A DNA stretch of 64,000 bases from JBHYDC01 sp051861205 (GCA_051861205.1 JBHYDC010000008.1:1-64000), one strand, 5' to 3'. Shown: positions 34,363 through 43,936, numbered from the stretch's first letter. A program made the numbers and translations. Notes: generated by a model not told the origin, from the letters alone.

Positions 34363-35298
34363 ATGGCTCAGTCCAAAGTTGTGGTACTCGGGATCTTCGT
34401 GGCGGACCTTGCGTTCCGCGCGCCGCGTTTGCCTGTCATGGGCGAGACGATCCTGGGCCGTGGCTTTGCGATGGGACCGGGCGGCAAGGGATCGAACCAA
34501 GTGGTGGCCGCGGCCAAGGCCGGCGCCAAAGCGCAGTTCATCACCCGCGTCGGCGCCGATTCCTTCGGCGAAATCGCGCGGGCAGCCTGGAGCGCGGTGG
34601 GCGTGGACACCTCGCTGGTGGTGACCGACGCGGACACACCGACGGGCGCGGCCTTCATTTTCGTGTCAACCGAGACCGGCAACAACGCCATTATCGTGGA
34701 GAGCGGTGCGGCGGGTAAGATTTCGGCGGACGATGTGCGGGCCGCCGAACACGCGATCGCAGGCGCGGACGTGTTCATGACGCAGTTCGAACAACCGATC
34801 GAAGCGGCGCGGGAAGGTCTGGCCATCGCGCGCCGGCACGGCGTGACGACGGTGCTGAACCCGGCGCCGGCGGCAACCGTAGACGACGCGCTGCTGGCGC
34901 TGTGCGATTATGTAACGCCGAACGAAACCGAAGCCGCTGCCTTGACGGGCATCGACGTGGTGACGGTGGACGACGCCAAGCGCGCGGCCGAGGTGCTGCT
35001 TGCACGGGGCGCGCGCAACGCCTTGATCACGCTTGGCGAACGCGGCGCCCTGTTGCACGGTGCGGCCGGCTCCGGCTTGATCGCATCCTTCCCCGCCCCC
35101 AAGGTGGTGGACACGACGGGCGCGGGCGACGCCTTCAACGGCGGGTTTGCAACCGCGCTCGGCGAGGGCATGAGCCCGATGGACGCGGCGCGATTCGGCT
35201 GCGCGCTGGCGAGCCTTTCGGTTCGCAAGCCCGGAACGGCGCCTTCCATGCCGGTTCGGTCGGAGATAGAGGACCTTCTTCAAGGGCGCATTTCATGA
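34363..35298 (+). CDS. Ribokinase-like PfkB sugar kinase
   Basis: A protein of 311 residues. PfkB motifs are GGKGSNQVVAAAKAGA (about 44-59) and DTTGAGDAFNGGFA (about 248-261). GGAGGCG precedes the ATG. Compared with the kinase at 30579 it is closer to classical ribokinase (SFGEIARAAW, NETEAAALTG). Its stop overlaps the first permease start as ATGA, so phosphorylation and uptake are coupled in one operon. Confidence 0.9.
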   Translation: MAQSKVVVLGIFVADLAFRAPRLPVMGETILGRGFAMGPGGKGSNQVVAAAKAGAKAQFITRVGADSFGEIARAAWSAVGVDTSLVVTDADTPTGAAFIFVSTETGNNAIIVESGAAGKISADDVRAAEHAIAGADVFMTQFEQPIEAAREGLAIARRHGVTTVLNPAPAATVDDALLALCDYVTPNETEAAALTGIDVVTVDDAKRAAEVLLARGARNALITLGERGALLHGAAGSGLIASFPAPKVVDTTGAGDAFNGGFATALGEGMSPMDAARFGCALASLSVRKPGTAPSMPVRSEIEDLLQGRIS

Positions 35299-36197
35299 GT
35301 GACATGGTGAGCGAGGACTCGATCCGCGCGCGCGATCCGATCAAGCATTTCTTCGTGTGGCCGGCGGTGATGATCGTTCTGGCGATCTCGATCTTTCCGC
35401 TCGTCTACTCGCTGACCACCAGCTTCATGAGCTTCCGTCTGGTGCCTCCGACGCCGATCCGCTTCGTGGGCCTCGACAATTATACGACGCTGTTGCAGCA
35501 GCCCCGGTTCTGGCGCGTGATCGGAACGACGTCGCTGATCGCAGTCATCTCGGTGGCGGTGCAATTCGTGATCGGTTTCGCGGTGGCGCTGGCGCTGAAC
35601 GCGCGGGTGCCGGGCGAGCGGCTGTTCCGGCTTGCCTTCCTGCTGCCGATGCTGGTGGCCCCGGTGGCGGTGGCGCTGATCGCGCGCCAGATGTTCAACC
35701 CGACGATGGGGCCGCTCAACCAGTTCATGACCTGGGTGGGCTTTCCCAACATTCCCTTCCTCACCACCACGGAATGGGCGCTGGGCGCCATCATCGCCGT
35801 GGAGGTTTGGCAGTGGACGCCCTTCGTGATCCTGATGCTGCTGGCCGGTTTGCAGACGTTGCCGGACGACGTGTATGAGGCGGCGGCGCTGGAAAACGCG
35901 AGCCCCTGGCAACAGTTCTGGGGCATCACATTCCCCATGATGCTGCCGATTTCCGTGGCCGTTGTGTTCATCCGGCTGATCGAAAGCTACAAGATCATCG
36001 ACACCGTATTCGTGATGACCGGCGGCGGGCCGGGTATCTCAACGGAAACGCTGACGTTGTTTGCCTATCAGGAAGGGTTCAAGAAGTTCAATCTCGGCTA
36101 TACATCGGCCTTGAGCTTCCTGTTCCTGGCCGTGATAACAATAATCGGTACGGTGTATCTGGCCATTCTGAAGCCGACGCTGGAGAAGTATAGATGA
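35295..36197 (+). CDS. Sugar ABC permease, MalF/UgpA-type
   Basis: A protein of 300 residues from the ATG at 35295, overlapping the kinase stop. Six membrane segments are apparent, the first VWPAVMIVLAISIFPLVYSL. The EAA loop is YEAAALENASPWQQFWGIT (about 194-212). The MTGGGPGISTETL segment near 238 is typical of carbohydrate permeases. Partner of the next gene, with which it overlaps by 4 bases. Confidence 0.9.
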   Translation: MSDMVSEDSIRARDPIKHFFVWPAVMIVLAISIFPLVYSLTTSFMSFRLVPPTPIRFVGLDNYTTLLQQPRFWRVIGTTSLIAVISVAVQFVIGFAVALALNARVPGERLFRLAFLLPMLVAPVAVALIARQMFNPTMGPLNQFMTWVGFPNIPFLTTTEWALGAIIAVEVWQWTPFVILMLLAGLQTLPDDVYEAAALENASPWQQFWGITFPMMLPISVAVVFIRLIESYKIIDTVFVMTGGGPGISTETLTLFAYQEGFKKFNLGYTSALSFLFLAVITIIGTVYLAILKPTLEKYR

Positions 36198-37222
36198 GCG
36201 TGCGCAATCTTGCTGGATCGCGCCGCTGGCTGGCCCTTGCCGGCTGCACGGTGTGGTTCGCCCTCACGATCTTCCCGCTCTACTGGATCGGGATCACCTC
36301 GTTCAAACCGCCGACCTCGGTTGTCGGCGGGCCGACCTATATGCCCTTCGTGGATTTCTGGCCGACGCTGGATGCGTGGAAGGATCTTTTCTCCGGCAAC
36401 CGGGGCGAATTCTTCAACACCTTCATCGCCTCCACCATCGTTGGGCTTTCGGCTGCGGTGCTGGCGACGACGGTGGGCGCGATGGCGGCCTACGCGCTGG
36501 TGCGCTATCCCTTCCGGGTGCGGCTGGCGACGGGGTTGATCTTCGTGGCGGTGGCGCTTGGCGGTTATCTCGTCGGCCATGAGCTGTTCGGGCTTGGCCG
36601 CGCGCAGGCACTCATCTGGTCGTTCGTGGCGGCGCTGGTGCTGTCGATCACCGCGAATCAGGTGAAGCTGCCGGGGCCTGTGCTGGGCAATCAGGACATC
36701 GTGTTCTGGTTCGTGAGCCAGCGCATGTTCCCGCCGATCGTGACCGCCTTCGCGCTGTTCTTGATGTATACCGAAGTCGGCAAGATGGGCTTCAAGCTCG
36801 TCGACACCTATGTCGGGCTGACGCTGGCTTATACCGCGTTTTCGCTTCCGATCGTGGTGTGGCTGATGCGCGATTTCTTCGCGGCGCTTCCGGTGGAAGT
36901 GGAAGAGGCCGCGATGGTGGACAACGTTCCGTCGTGGCGGATCTTCTTCGGGATCGTGGTGCCGATGTCGGCGCCCGGCCTTGCCGCCACCTTCATGATT
37001 ACCCTTGCTTTCGTCTGGAACGAGTTCCTGTTCGCACTCTTCCTGACGAACTCGAAATGGCAGACACTACCCATCCTCGTCGCCGGGCAGAACAGCCAGC
37101 GCGGCGACGAGTGGTGGGCGGTCGCTGCTGCCGCGATGATCGCCATCGTCCCGATGATGATCATGGCGGCCGCGCTGAGCCGGCTCATGCGGTCCGGCCT
37201 GCTGCTTGGCGCCATCAAGTAA
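36194..37222 (+). CDS. Sugar ABC permease, MalG/UgpE-type
   Basis: A protein of 342 residues, somewhat longer than most of this family (about 280); an extra hydrophobic stretch at about 113-150 accounts for it. The EAA loop is VEEAAMVDNVPSWRIFFGIV (about 235-254). The ATG overlaps the preceding stop (ATGA). With the other permease it forms the channel of the importer fed by the binding protein at 37264. Confidence 0.88.
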   Translation: MSVRNLAGSRRWLALAGCTVWFALTIFPLYWIGITSFKPPTSVVGGPTYMPFVDFWPTLDAWKDLFSGNRGEFFNTFIASTIVGLSAAVLATTVGAMAAYALVRYPFRVRLATGLIFVAVALGGYLVGHELFGLGRAQALIWSFVAALVLSITANQVKLPGPVLGNQDIVFWFVSQRMFPPIVTAFALFLMYTEVGKMGFKLVDTYVGLTLAYTAFSLPIVVWLMRDFFAALPVEVEEAAMVDNVPSWRIFFGIVVPMSAPGLAATFMITLAFVWNEFLFALFLTNSKWQTLPILVAGQNSQRGDEWWAVAAAAMIAIVPMMIMAAALSRLMRSGLLLGAIK

Positions 37223-37263
37223 CGTGGACCAAAGACAAACAAGTGCAATTGGGGAGCGAGATA

Positions 37264-38724
37264 ATGAAACAGTTTTTGCTGGGAACGGCAGCCGCGGTCG
37301 TGATGACGGCTGCCGGCATGTCGGCGGCGAACGCCGCTTGCGAGCCCGACTACACGGGCGTGACCTTGACGGCTGCTTCGCAGACCGGCCCCTACATCGC
37401 CTCGGCGCTGAAGCTGGCCGCTGACGAGTGGACCAAGAAGACCTGCGGCACCGTCAACGTCGTGGAATTCCCGTGGTCGGAACTCTACCCGAAGATCGTG
37501 ACGTCGCTGACGTCGGGTGAAGACGCGTTCGACGTCGTCACCTTCGCTCCGGCTTGGTCGCCCGACTTCACGGACTTCCTGACGGAAGTTCCCGAAGCCA
37601 TGCGCACCGGCCCGACCTGGGACGACATCGCGCCCGTCTACCGCGACGCGCTGATGGTGTGGAACGGCAAGACCCTGTCGCAGACCATCGACGGCGACGT
37701 GCACACCTATTACTACCGCACGGACCTGTTTGAAGATCAGGCCGAAAAGGACGCCTTCAAGGCGAAATACGGCAAGGATCTGGCTCCGCCGGAGACCTGG
37801 GACGACTATCTCCAGATCTCCGAGTTCTTCCAGCGCCCGGACAAGAGCCTGTGGGGCAACGCGGCGGCCTACCGTCGTGGCGGCCAGCAGTTCTGGTTCC
37901 TGTTCTCGATCGCTGCGTCCTATGCGGCCCATCCCGATGCGCCCGGCTCGTTCTTCTTCGATCCGGACACGATGGACGCCCAGGTCAACAACCCGGGCTG
38001 GGTGAAGGGTCTTGAGGTCTATATCGCGACCTCTAAGCTCGCTCCCCCGAACGCGCTTCAGTTCTCGTTCGGCGAAGTGATCGCCGCCCATGCGGGCGGT
38101 CAGGTCGCGCAGTCGTTCGGCTGGGGCGACACCGGCACCGTTGTGGCCGATCCCAAGCAGTCGAAGGTTCCGGGCACGATCGGCTCGACCCTGCTGCCGG
38201 GCTCCAAGACCATCTGGAACTACAAGACCAAGGCCTGGGACGAGTTCCCGGAAGTCGTCCGCTCGCCCTTCATGGCGTTCGGCGGCTGGCAGGCTGCGGT
38301 TCCGCAGAGCTCGACCAAGCAGGAAGCGGCTTGGAACTTCGTCGAGCTGATGTCGAGCCCGGCGGTTTCGGGCAAGGCGGCTGTGACGGGCGGAACGGGT
38401 GTGAACCCCTACCGCACCTCGCACTTCAAGGACCTGTCGCTGTGGACCAGCCTGATGTCGGAAAAGGAAGCCAAGAGCTACCTCGACGCTCAGGAAGGCT
38501 CGCTCGCGGCTAAGAACGTCGTCCTCGACATGCGCCTCCCCGGCTACTTCTCCTATTCGGAAGTGCTGGAGATCGAGCTTTCGAAGGCGCTGGCCGGCGA
38601 AGTCACCCCGCAGCAGGCGCTTGATACCGTCGCTGCCGAGTGGAACAAGCTGACCGACGAGTTCGGCCGCGACAAGCAGCTTGCCGCCTACCGCGCTTCG
38701 ATGGGCCTGCCCCCGAAGAGCTAA
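37264..38724 (+). CDS. Sugar ABC solute-binding protein
   Basis: A protein of 486 residues from the ATG at 37264; the frame opens farther left but only the second half there is real. A Sec signal peptide ends NAACEPDY near residue 23. The body fits carbohydrate-type binding proteins of cluster D/family 1. GGGGAG lies just upstream. Codon choice is visibly more uniform than in the neighbours (frequent TCG, GGC, GCT), as expected for a highly expressed binding protein. Substrate is probably the sugar handled by the flanking FucU and kinase genes. Confidence 0.88.
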   Translation: MKQFLLGTAAAVVMTAAGMSAANAACEPDYTGVTLTAASQTGPYIASALKLAADEWTKKTCGTVNVVEFPWSELYPKIVTSLTSGEDAFDVVTFAPAWSPDFTDFLTEVPEAMRTGPTWDDIAPVYRDALMVWNGKTLSQTIDGDVHTYYYRTDLFEDQAEKDAFKAKYGKDLAPPETWDDYLQISEFFQRPDKSLWGNAAAYRRGGQQFWFLFSIAASYAAHPDAPGSFFFDPDTMDAQVNNPGWVKGLEVYIATSKLAPPNALQFSFGEVIAAHAGGQVAQSFGWGDTGTVVADPKQSKVPGTIGSTLLPGSKTIWNYKTKAWDEFPEVVRSPFMAFGGWQAAVPQSSTKQEAAWNFVELMSSPAVSGKAAVTGGTGVNPYRTSHFKDLSLWTSLMSEKEAKSYLDAQEGSLAAKNVVLDMRLPGYFSYSEVLEIELSKALAGEVTPQQALDTVAAEWNKLTDEFGRDKQLAAYRASMGLPPKS

Positions 38725-38730
38725 GACCTG

Positions 38731-38760
38731 ACGAGGGGCGGCCTCAACGCCGCCTCTCGT
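38731..38760 (+). terminator. Hairpin after the binding-protein gene
   Basis: ACGAGGGGCGGC and GCCGCCTCTCGT pair over 12 positions with one G-T wobble around a 6-base loop, 7 bases after the stop codon. No T tract follows, so it may act as a message stabiliser or partial terminator, raising binding-protein output over the ATPase gene 110 bases on. Confidence 0.6.
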
Positions 38761-38870
38761 TCATAACGACGATCCAGACTTGAAGGAGGCGAACGCTCGC
38801 CAAAGCCGCGCGATATGTAGCCGGCGGGTGTTCGTCTCCCCTTTATAGATAGCCCGAGAGACAAGTCCCG

Positions 38871-39953
38871 ATGTCCCGTGTCAGCCTCAGCGGTATCCAT
38901 AAGAACTACGGCTCCGTTTCGGTCATCAAGGACCTGAACCTTGCGATCGAGGATAAGGAATTCGTGGTGTTGGTCGGCCCGTCCGGCTGCGGCAAGACCA
39001 CCACGCTGCGCATGATCGCGGGGCTGGAAACGGTGTCGGACGGCCGGGTGACGATCGGCGAGCGGGACGTGACGGCGCTTCGGCCGGGCCTGCGCAATAT
39101 CGCCATGGTGTTCCAGAACTACGCGCTTTATCCGCATATGACCGTGGGCGAAAACATCGGCTACGGCATGAAAGTGCGCGGTGTGCCGGAAGCGGAACGC
39201 AAGGCGCAGATCGAAAAGGCCGCGAAGGTCTTGGGGCTGGAGCCCTATCTCACGCGCAAGCCACGCAATCTTTCTGGCGGACAGCGCCAGCGCGTGGCGA
39301 TCGGCCGCGCGATCGTGCGCGATCCGCAGGTGTTCCTGTTCGACGAGCCGCTCTCAAACCTGGACGCCAAGCTGCGCATCGAAATGCGCGCTGAAATCAA
39401 GAGCCTGCATCGCCGGCTTCAGACGACGATCGTCTACGTCACGCATGATCAGGTGGAGGCCATGACGCTGGCCGACCGCGTGGTGGTGATGAATGGTGGC
39501 CGGATCGAACAGGCCGCCGACCCGATCACGCTGTATGAGCGCCCGGCGAATCGCTTCGTGGCGGGCTTCATCGGCGCGCCGAGCATGAATTTCATTCCCG
39601 CAACGCTGGTGGCCGACGCCGACGGCGCGGTGCTGCGCCTCGACGACGGATCCGTGCACCGGGTGCCGGCGGAGCGGCTGGGTGCGCTCGGCGCTTGGAT
39701 GGGCAAGGCCGTGGTGCTGGGCATCCGGCCGGAGAACACCGCGATGGCCAAGGGCGCCGGCGCTGCGCTGACCGTGGCGACGAACGAGCCGCTGGGGCCG
39801 CATACGCTGGCGCTCGGCAAGATCGCGGGCGCGCCAGTGACGGCGCAGCTTGAGGCGCATGCGCGGCCGGGCGTGGGCGAAGTGGTGCAAATCGCGTTCG
39901 ATATGGCGAAGATGCACCTGTTCGACGTGGATACGGGCAACGCGATCCGCTGA
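38871..39953 (+). CDS. Sugar ABC ATPase, MalK/UgpC-type
   Basis: A protein of 360 residues with all ABC motifs: Walker A GPSGCGKTT (about 37-45), Q-loop VFQNYALYPHM, signature LSGGQRQRVAIGRA (about 134-147), Walker B VFLFDEPLSNLDA and the switch His in VTHDQVEAM. A TOBE/MOP-type regulatory domain follows (about 240-360). It completes the importer with the two permeases and the binding protein. Confidence 0.93.
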   Translation: MSRVSLSGIHKNYGSVSVIKDLNLAIEDKEFVVLVGPSGCGKTTTLRMIAGLETVSDGRVTIGERDVTALRPGLRNIAMVFQNYALYPHMTVGENIGYGMKVRGVPEAERKAQIEKAAKVLGLEPYLTRKPRNLSGGQRQRVAIGRAIVRDPQVFLFDEPLSNLDAKLRIEMRAEIKSLHRRLQTTIVYVTHDQVEAMTLADRVVVMNGGRIEQAADPITLYERPANRFVAGFIGAPSMNFIPATLVADADGAVLRLDDGSVHRVPAERLGALGAWMGKAVVLGIRPENTAMAKGAGAALTVATNEPLGPHTLALGKIAGAPVTAQLEAHARPGVGEVVQIAFDMAKMHLFDVDTGNAIR

Positions 39954-39961
39954 GGTGAGGC

Positions 39962-40402
39962 GTGCTGAAGGGCATTGATCCGGCGATCAGCGCTGAGCTG
40001 CTGCACGCGCTGATGCTGATGGGGCATGGCGACGACATTCTAGTCTGCGATGTGAACCATCCGGCGGCGAACATCGCTAGGCATACGACCTACGGCAAGC
40101 TGATCGATCTGGCGGGATGCGGAATTCCGCGGGCGGCGGAGGCGATTTTGAGCCTGATGCCGCTGGATACCTTCGTGGAAGCGCCGGTTGCGCGGATGGA
40201 GGTGGTGGGGAACCCTGCCGCCGACATGCCGATTTTCAGCGCGATGCAGCGCGTGCTGGATGCCTCGCAAGGGCGAGCGGTTACGATGCGGGCGCTGGAA
40301 CGCTTTGCGTTTTATGCGGCGGCGCGGCAGGCGTTCGCGGTGGTGCGGACGTCTGATCCGGGGCCCTATGGCTGCTTTTTGCTGCGCAAAGGCGTGATTT
40401 GA
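39962..40402 (+). CDS. Second FucU/RbsD-family mutarotase
   Basis: A protein of 146 residues from a GTG at 39962, 8 bases after the ATPase stop. It begins LKGIDPAISAELLHALMLM, then GHGDDILVCDVNHP, and ends YGCFLLRKGVI. It aligns along its whole length with the protein at 33879 and so is a diverged paralogue. Two mutarotases flanking one transporter suggest two sugars, or two anomer or ring forms, are handled. Confidence 0.88.
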   Translation: MLKGIDPAISAELLHALMLMGHGDDILVCDVNHPAANIARHTTYGKLIDLAGCGIPRAAEAILSLMPLDTFVEAPVARMEVVGNPAADMPIFSAMQRVLDASQGRAVTMRALERFAFYAAARQAFAVVRTSDPGPYGCFLLRKGVI

Positions 40403-40539
40403 CCGGTGGATTGTCGGGCGCGTGGAGCTTGATGCTGCGGTAATGGCAGCGGGCGGCGGATGGGTTTCCGATGGGGACGGCGCGACCGCTCTTCCTTGAA
40501 CCGATAGAGACCGGCTGATTTTCGACGGAGATAGCGGCG

Positions 40540-41613
40540 ATGACCACCCTGCCCTTTCAAGCGCAGACAGGTGAGCAGCCGCCGGAAGCCGGGGCGGATT
40601 TTTCCGATGTTCCGGTGGGGCCGCTTGGGCGGAGCGGGGTGATGTTGCCCCGGTTCGGGCTGGGGTGCGCGGGGCTGGGCGAACTTTTCACTGAGGTAAA
40701 CGAGAGAGAAGCCGAGGCGCTGCTGGCGGCGGCTTGGGGCGCCGGGATCCGGTATTTTGATACGGCACCCTGGTATGGGCGTGGCAAATCCGAGCACCGG
40801 GTGGGGCGGTTTTTGTGGGAGAAGCCGCGCGCGGCGGTGACGCTATCGACCAAGGTGGGGCGAGTGTTTCAGCGGCGGGCGGACCCGCGTCGCCCGATCG
40901 CGGATCAGTGGATCGGCGGACTGCCGTTCGAGCATCGCTTCGACTACGGCTATGATGGGATCATGCGGTCCTTCGAGGATTCCCTGCAAAGGCTGGGGAT
41001 CGATACGGTTGATCTCTTGGTAATCCATGATCTCGACCCCTGGCATCATGACGATGCGGCGCTGGAGCGGCACCTCCTGGAGCTGGCGGGAAGTGGCTGG
41101 CGGGCGCTCGATGAATTGAAGCGCTTCGGCCATGTGAAGGCGGTGGGTGCGGGGATAAACCTTTGCGGCTTCACGGGGCGGTTTTTGGACGCGATGCCGC
41201 TGGATTTCTTTCTCATAGCCCTGCGCTACACGCTGCTTGAACATGCCGAATTTCTGGATCGCGAGATGCCGCGGCTGGCGCGGGACGGGGTGGGCGTTGT
41301 CGTGGGCGGCGTGTTTTCCTCCGGCCTTGGCGCAACGGGGCCTGTGGCCGGGGCGCGGTTCAATTATGGACCGGCCGGAGACGACATCCTGACGCGGTGC
41401 CGGACGATCGAGGCGGTGTGCCGTGACCATGACGTGCCGCTTGCGGCCGCCGCCCTGCAATTTCCGCTGCGGCATGGGGTCGTGGCGTCGGTGATACCGG
41501 GCGCGGTGCGCGAAGGAGAGGTGCGGGACTTGGGTGAGTGGTTCCGGCAGGAGATTCCCGGCGCATTCTGGGCTGATTTGCAGGCGCGGGGTTTGATGGC
41601 CGAGAGCGCCTGA
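40540..41613 (+). CDS. Aldo/keto reductase, aldose (fucose-type) dehydrogenase-like
   Basis: A protein of 357 residues with AKR features: catalytic Asp/Tyr region YFDTAPWYGRGKSEHRVG (about 68-85), Lys in TLSTKVGRV (about 103) and His in LVIHDLDPW (about 164). The LGCAGLGELF start and KVGRVFQ wording match D-threo-aldose 1-dehydrogenases, which oxidise L-fucose and similar sugars to lactones. Placed after FucU it fits a dehydrogenase route for an aldose. A close relative lies at 57587. Confidence 0.85.
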   Translation: MTTLPFQAQTGEQPPEAGADFSDVPVGPLGRSGVMLPRFGLGCAGLGELFTEVNEREAEALLAAAWGAGIRYFDTAPWYGRGKSEHRVGRFLWEKPRAAVTLSTKVGRVFQRRADPRRPIADQWIGGLPFEHRFDYGYDGIMRSFEDSLQRLGIDTVDLLVIHDLDPWHHDDAALERHLLELAGSGWRALDELKRFGHVKAVGAGINLCGFTGRFLDAMPLDFFLIALRYTLLEHAEFLDREMPRLARDGVGVVVGGVFSSGLGATGPVAGARFNYGPAGDDILTRCRTIEAVCRDHDVPLAAAALQFPLRHGVVASVIPGAVREGEVRDLGEWFRQEIPGAFWADLQARGLMAESA

Positions 41614-41614
41614 G

Positions 41615-41640
41615 GCCCATGAACTTGCGTCGACATGGGC
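41615..41640 (+). terminator. Weak hairpin before the inositol-glycan operon
   Basis: GCCCATG and CATGGGC form a 7-base stem with a 12-base loop right after the aldo/keto reductase stop. It may separate transcription of the sugar operon from that of the next operon. No T tract is present. Confidence 0.35.
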
Positions 41641-41732
41641 GGGGAACAAAGGTTGGGGGCGTCGGTTGGACTTTGGCCGGGCGGATAAGGCTTGCCGGGC
41701 GACACATGGGTCCAGCCTGACGGGGTTTTGCC

Positions 41733-42836
41733 TTGGGTTCCAAATCGCTGCGCATCGGGATCGTCGGCGTTGGGAACTGCGCGTCGTCGCTGGTTCAGGG
41801 GCTGACGTATTACCGGGACGTGCAGGCCAATACGGCGGTGCCGGGGCTGATGAATGTGTCGCTCGGGGGGTATCACGTCGGGGATGTCCAGGTGGCGAGC
41901 GCGTTTGATGTGGATGCGCGGAAGGTGGGGCGGGACGTTTCAGAGGCGATTTTCGCCGCGCCGAACAACACGGCCGTGTTTGCCGAGCCGCGCGAGACGG
42001 GCGTGCGGGTGATCAGGGGGAAGACGCTGGACGGCCTTGGCCGCTATGTGCGTGACGAGATCGTGGAGGCGGACGGGCCGGTGGCGGATGTGACCGGCGT
42101 GCTCCGGGAGAGCCGCACGGAAGTGCTGGTTTCCTATCTGCCGGTGGGGTCCGAACAGGCGGCGGCGTTTTACGCGGAGCGGGCGCTGGAGGCGGGCTGC
42201 GCCTTTGTGAATTGCATGCCGGTATTCATTGCGAGCCGGCCGGAGTGGGCGGAGCGGTTTCGCGCCAAGGGCCTGCCGATCATCGGTGACGACATCAAAA
42301 GCCAAGTGGGCGCGACGATCGTGCACCGGGTGCTGACGACCCTTTTCAAAGAACGGGGCGTGCGGCTGGACCGGACGTATCAGCTCAACTTCGGCGGCAA
42401 TACGGATTTCAAGAATATGCTGGAGCGCGAGCGGCTGGAATCAAAGAAGATTTCAAAGACGCGGGCCGTGAATAGCCAACTCGACGTGGCGCTGGATGCG
42501 GAGAACATCCACATTGGGCCATCGGACTATGTGCCGTGGCTGAGCGACCGGAAGTGGGCCTACATTCGGATGGAGGGGACGACGTTCGGCGGGCTGCCGC
42601 TGAATGCGGAGCTGAAGTTGGAGGTGTGGGATTCGCCCAATTCCGCCGGGATCGTGATCGACGCGGTGCGCTGCGCGAAGCTCGCGATGGACCGGGGGAT
42701 TGCCGGGCCGCTGATAGGGCCTTCGAGCTATTTCATGAAATCACCGCCGGTGCAGTTCTCCGACGGGGAAGCCAGGCTGCGGACGCAGGCGTTTATCGCC
42801 GGCAAGGATGATGAGCCGATCGAGGCGGCGCTATGA
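41733..42836 (+). CDS. ino1: Inositol-3-phosphate synthase, mycobacterial Ino1 type
   Basis: A protein of 367 residues. The NAD-binding loop is IGIVGVGNCASSLVQGL. Further conserved blocks are VSYLPVGSEQAA, IIGDDIKSQVGAT, LNFGGNTDFKNM, ERLESKKISKT and KLEVWDSPNSAG, all in the form seen in actinobacterial Ino1. Lys residues in DDIKSQ and SKKISK are the expected active-site lysines. The enzyme turns glucose 6-phosphate into 1L-myo-inositol 1(3)-phosphate. The start is a TTG at 41733, chosen because the Rossmann strand begins 6 residues in and no ATG or GTG lies just upstream. It heads a nine-gene operon; its stop overlaps the next start. Confidence 0.92.
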   Translation: MGSKSLRIGIVGVGNCASSLVQGLTYYRDVQANTAVPGLMNVSLGGYHVGDVQVASAFDVDARKVGRDVSEAIFAAPNNTAVFAEPRETGVRVIRGKTLDGLGRYVRDEIVEADGPVADVTGVLRESRTEVLVSYLPVGSEQAAAFYAERALEAGCAFVNCMPVFIASRPEWAERFRAKGLPIIGDDIKSQVGATIVHRVLTTLFKERGVRLDRTYQLNFGGNTDFKNMLERERLESKKISKTRAVNSQLDVALDAENIHIGPSDYVPWLSDRKWAYIRMEGTTFGGLPLNAELKLEVWDSPNSAGIVIDAVRCAKLAMDRGIAGPLIGPSSYFMKSPPVQFSDGEARLRTQAFIAGKDDEPIEAAL

Positions 42837-43936
42837 AGCTGGTGGTGTTCGGGCTGGCGGTTTCGTCGTCTTGGGGGAACGGGCACGCGACGCTCTGGCG
42901 CGGGCTGATCCGGGCGCTTGTGGCGCGCGGGGTGCGGGTGATCTTCTTTGAGAAAGATCAGCCGTTTTATGCGGGAAGCCGCGACCTCTTGGAGACATCG
43001 GGGTGGGACCTGAGGCTTTACCGCAGCTTCGACGACGTGCGAGCGGAGGCCGAGCGGGCGCTGCGGGACGCGGATGTCGGGATGGTGACGTCCTATTGTC
43101 CCGATGGGATAAAGGCGTGCGAGCTGATCTTGGCGTCGCGGGCGCGGCCGGTGTTTTACGATCTCGATACGCCGGTGACGCTGGCGGCGGTGGGGGCGGT
43201 GGGAGACGGGGGCCTCTCGCCGACGATCGGGGCGCGGGGGCTGGCCGATTATGATCTGGTGCTGAGCTATACGGGCGGGCGGGCGCTGGATGACTTGCGC
43301 GCGCGGCTGGGCGCACGGCGGGTGGCGCCGCTTTATGGGCATGTGGACCCGGCGGTGCACCGGCCGGCGGCTGCCGATGCGGCGTTTGCGGCGGATCTTT
43401 CCTATCTCGGCACCTATGCCGAAGACCGGCAGGCGGGGCTGGAAGCGCTGCTGGTGGAGCCGGCGCGGCGGGCGGCGGAGCGGCGCTTCGTGATTGGTGG
43501 GGCGCAATATCCTGAGGATTTTCCCTGGACTGAGAACATCTTTTTCGTGCGGCATCTGCCGCCACAGCAGCACGCGGCGTTTTACGCCTCGTCGCGGCTG
43601 ACGCTGAATGTGACGCGGGCGGCGATGGCGGCGAGCGGGTGGTGCCCGTCCGGCCGGTTGTTCGAAGCGGCGGCCTGCGGAACGGCCGTGCTTTCGGATG
43701 ATTGGGAGGGGCTGGATGCGTTTTTTGCGCCTGGCGAAGAGATCCTGATCGGGCGCGGACCGGAGGATACGCTGGCGGCACTGGATCTGCCGGAGGCCGA
43801 GGTGCGGCGCATCGGGGCGGCGGCGCGGGCGCGGGTACTGGCGGACCATACGTCCGAGCGGCGGGCGGGCGAGCTGATCCATCTGCTTGAAGGACTGGGC
43901 GGGGCGGTTTCGAGCGGAGCGAGCGAGGAGGCGTGA
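42833..43936 (+). CDS. CgeB-like glycosyltransferase
   Basis: A protein of 367 residues with a two-domain GT-B layout. The N-terminal part is VVFGLAVSSSWGNGHATLWRG-like (the key element is WGNGHATLWRG), then FFEKDQPFYAGSRD. The C-terminal part has YSLTYSG-type LSYLGTYAEDRQ and the nucleotide-sugar loop PSGRLFEAAACGTAVLSD. This matches the CgeB/DUF3880 group, found in spore-coat and surface glycan clusters. ATGA overlap with ino1 ties it to inositol phosphate supply. Donor and acceptor are unknown. Confidence 0.8.
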   Translation: MKLVVFGLAVSSSWGNGHATLWRGLIRALVARGVRVIFFEKDQPFYAGSRDLLETSGWDLRLYRSFDDVRAEAERALRDADVGMVTSYCPDGIKACELILASRARPVFYDLDTPVTLAAVGAVGDGGLSPTIGARGLADYDLVLSYTGGRALDDLRARLGARRVAPLYGHVDPAVHRPAAADAAFAADLSYLGTYAEDRQAGLEALLVEPARRAAERRFVIGGAQYPEDFPWTENIFFVRHLPPQQHAAFYASSRLTLNVTRAAMAASGWCPSGRLFEAAACGTAVLSDDWEGLDAFFAPGEEILIGRGPEDTLAALDLPEAEVRRIGAAARARVLADHTSERRAGELIHLLEGLGGAVSSGASEEA

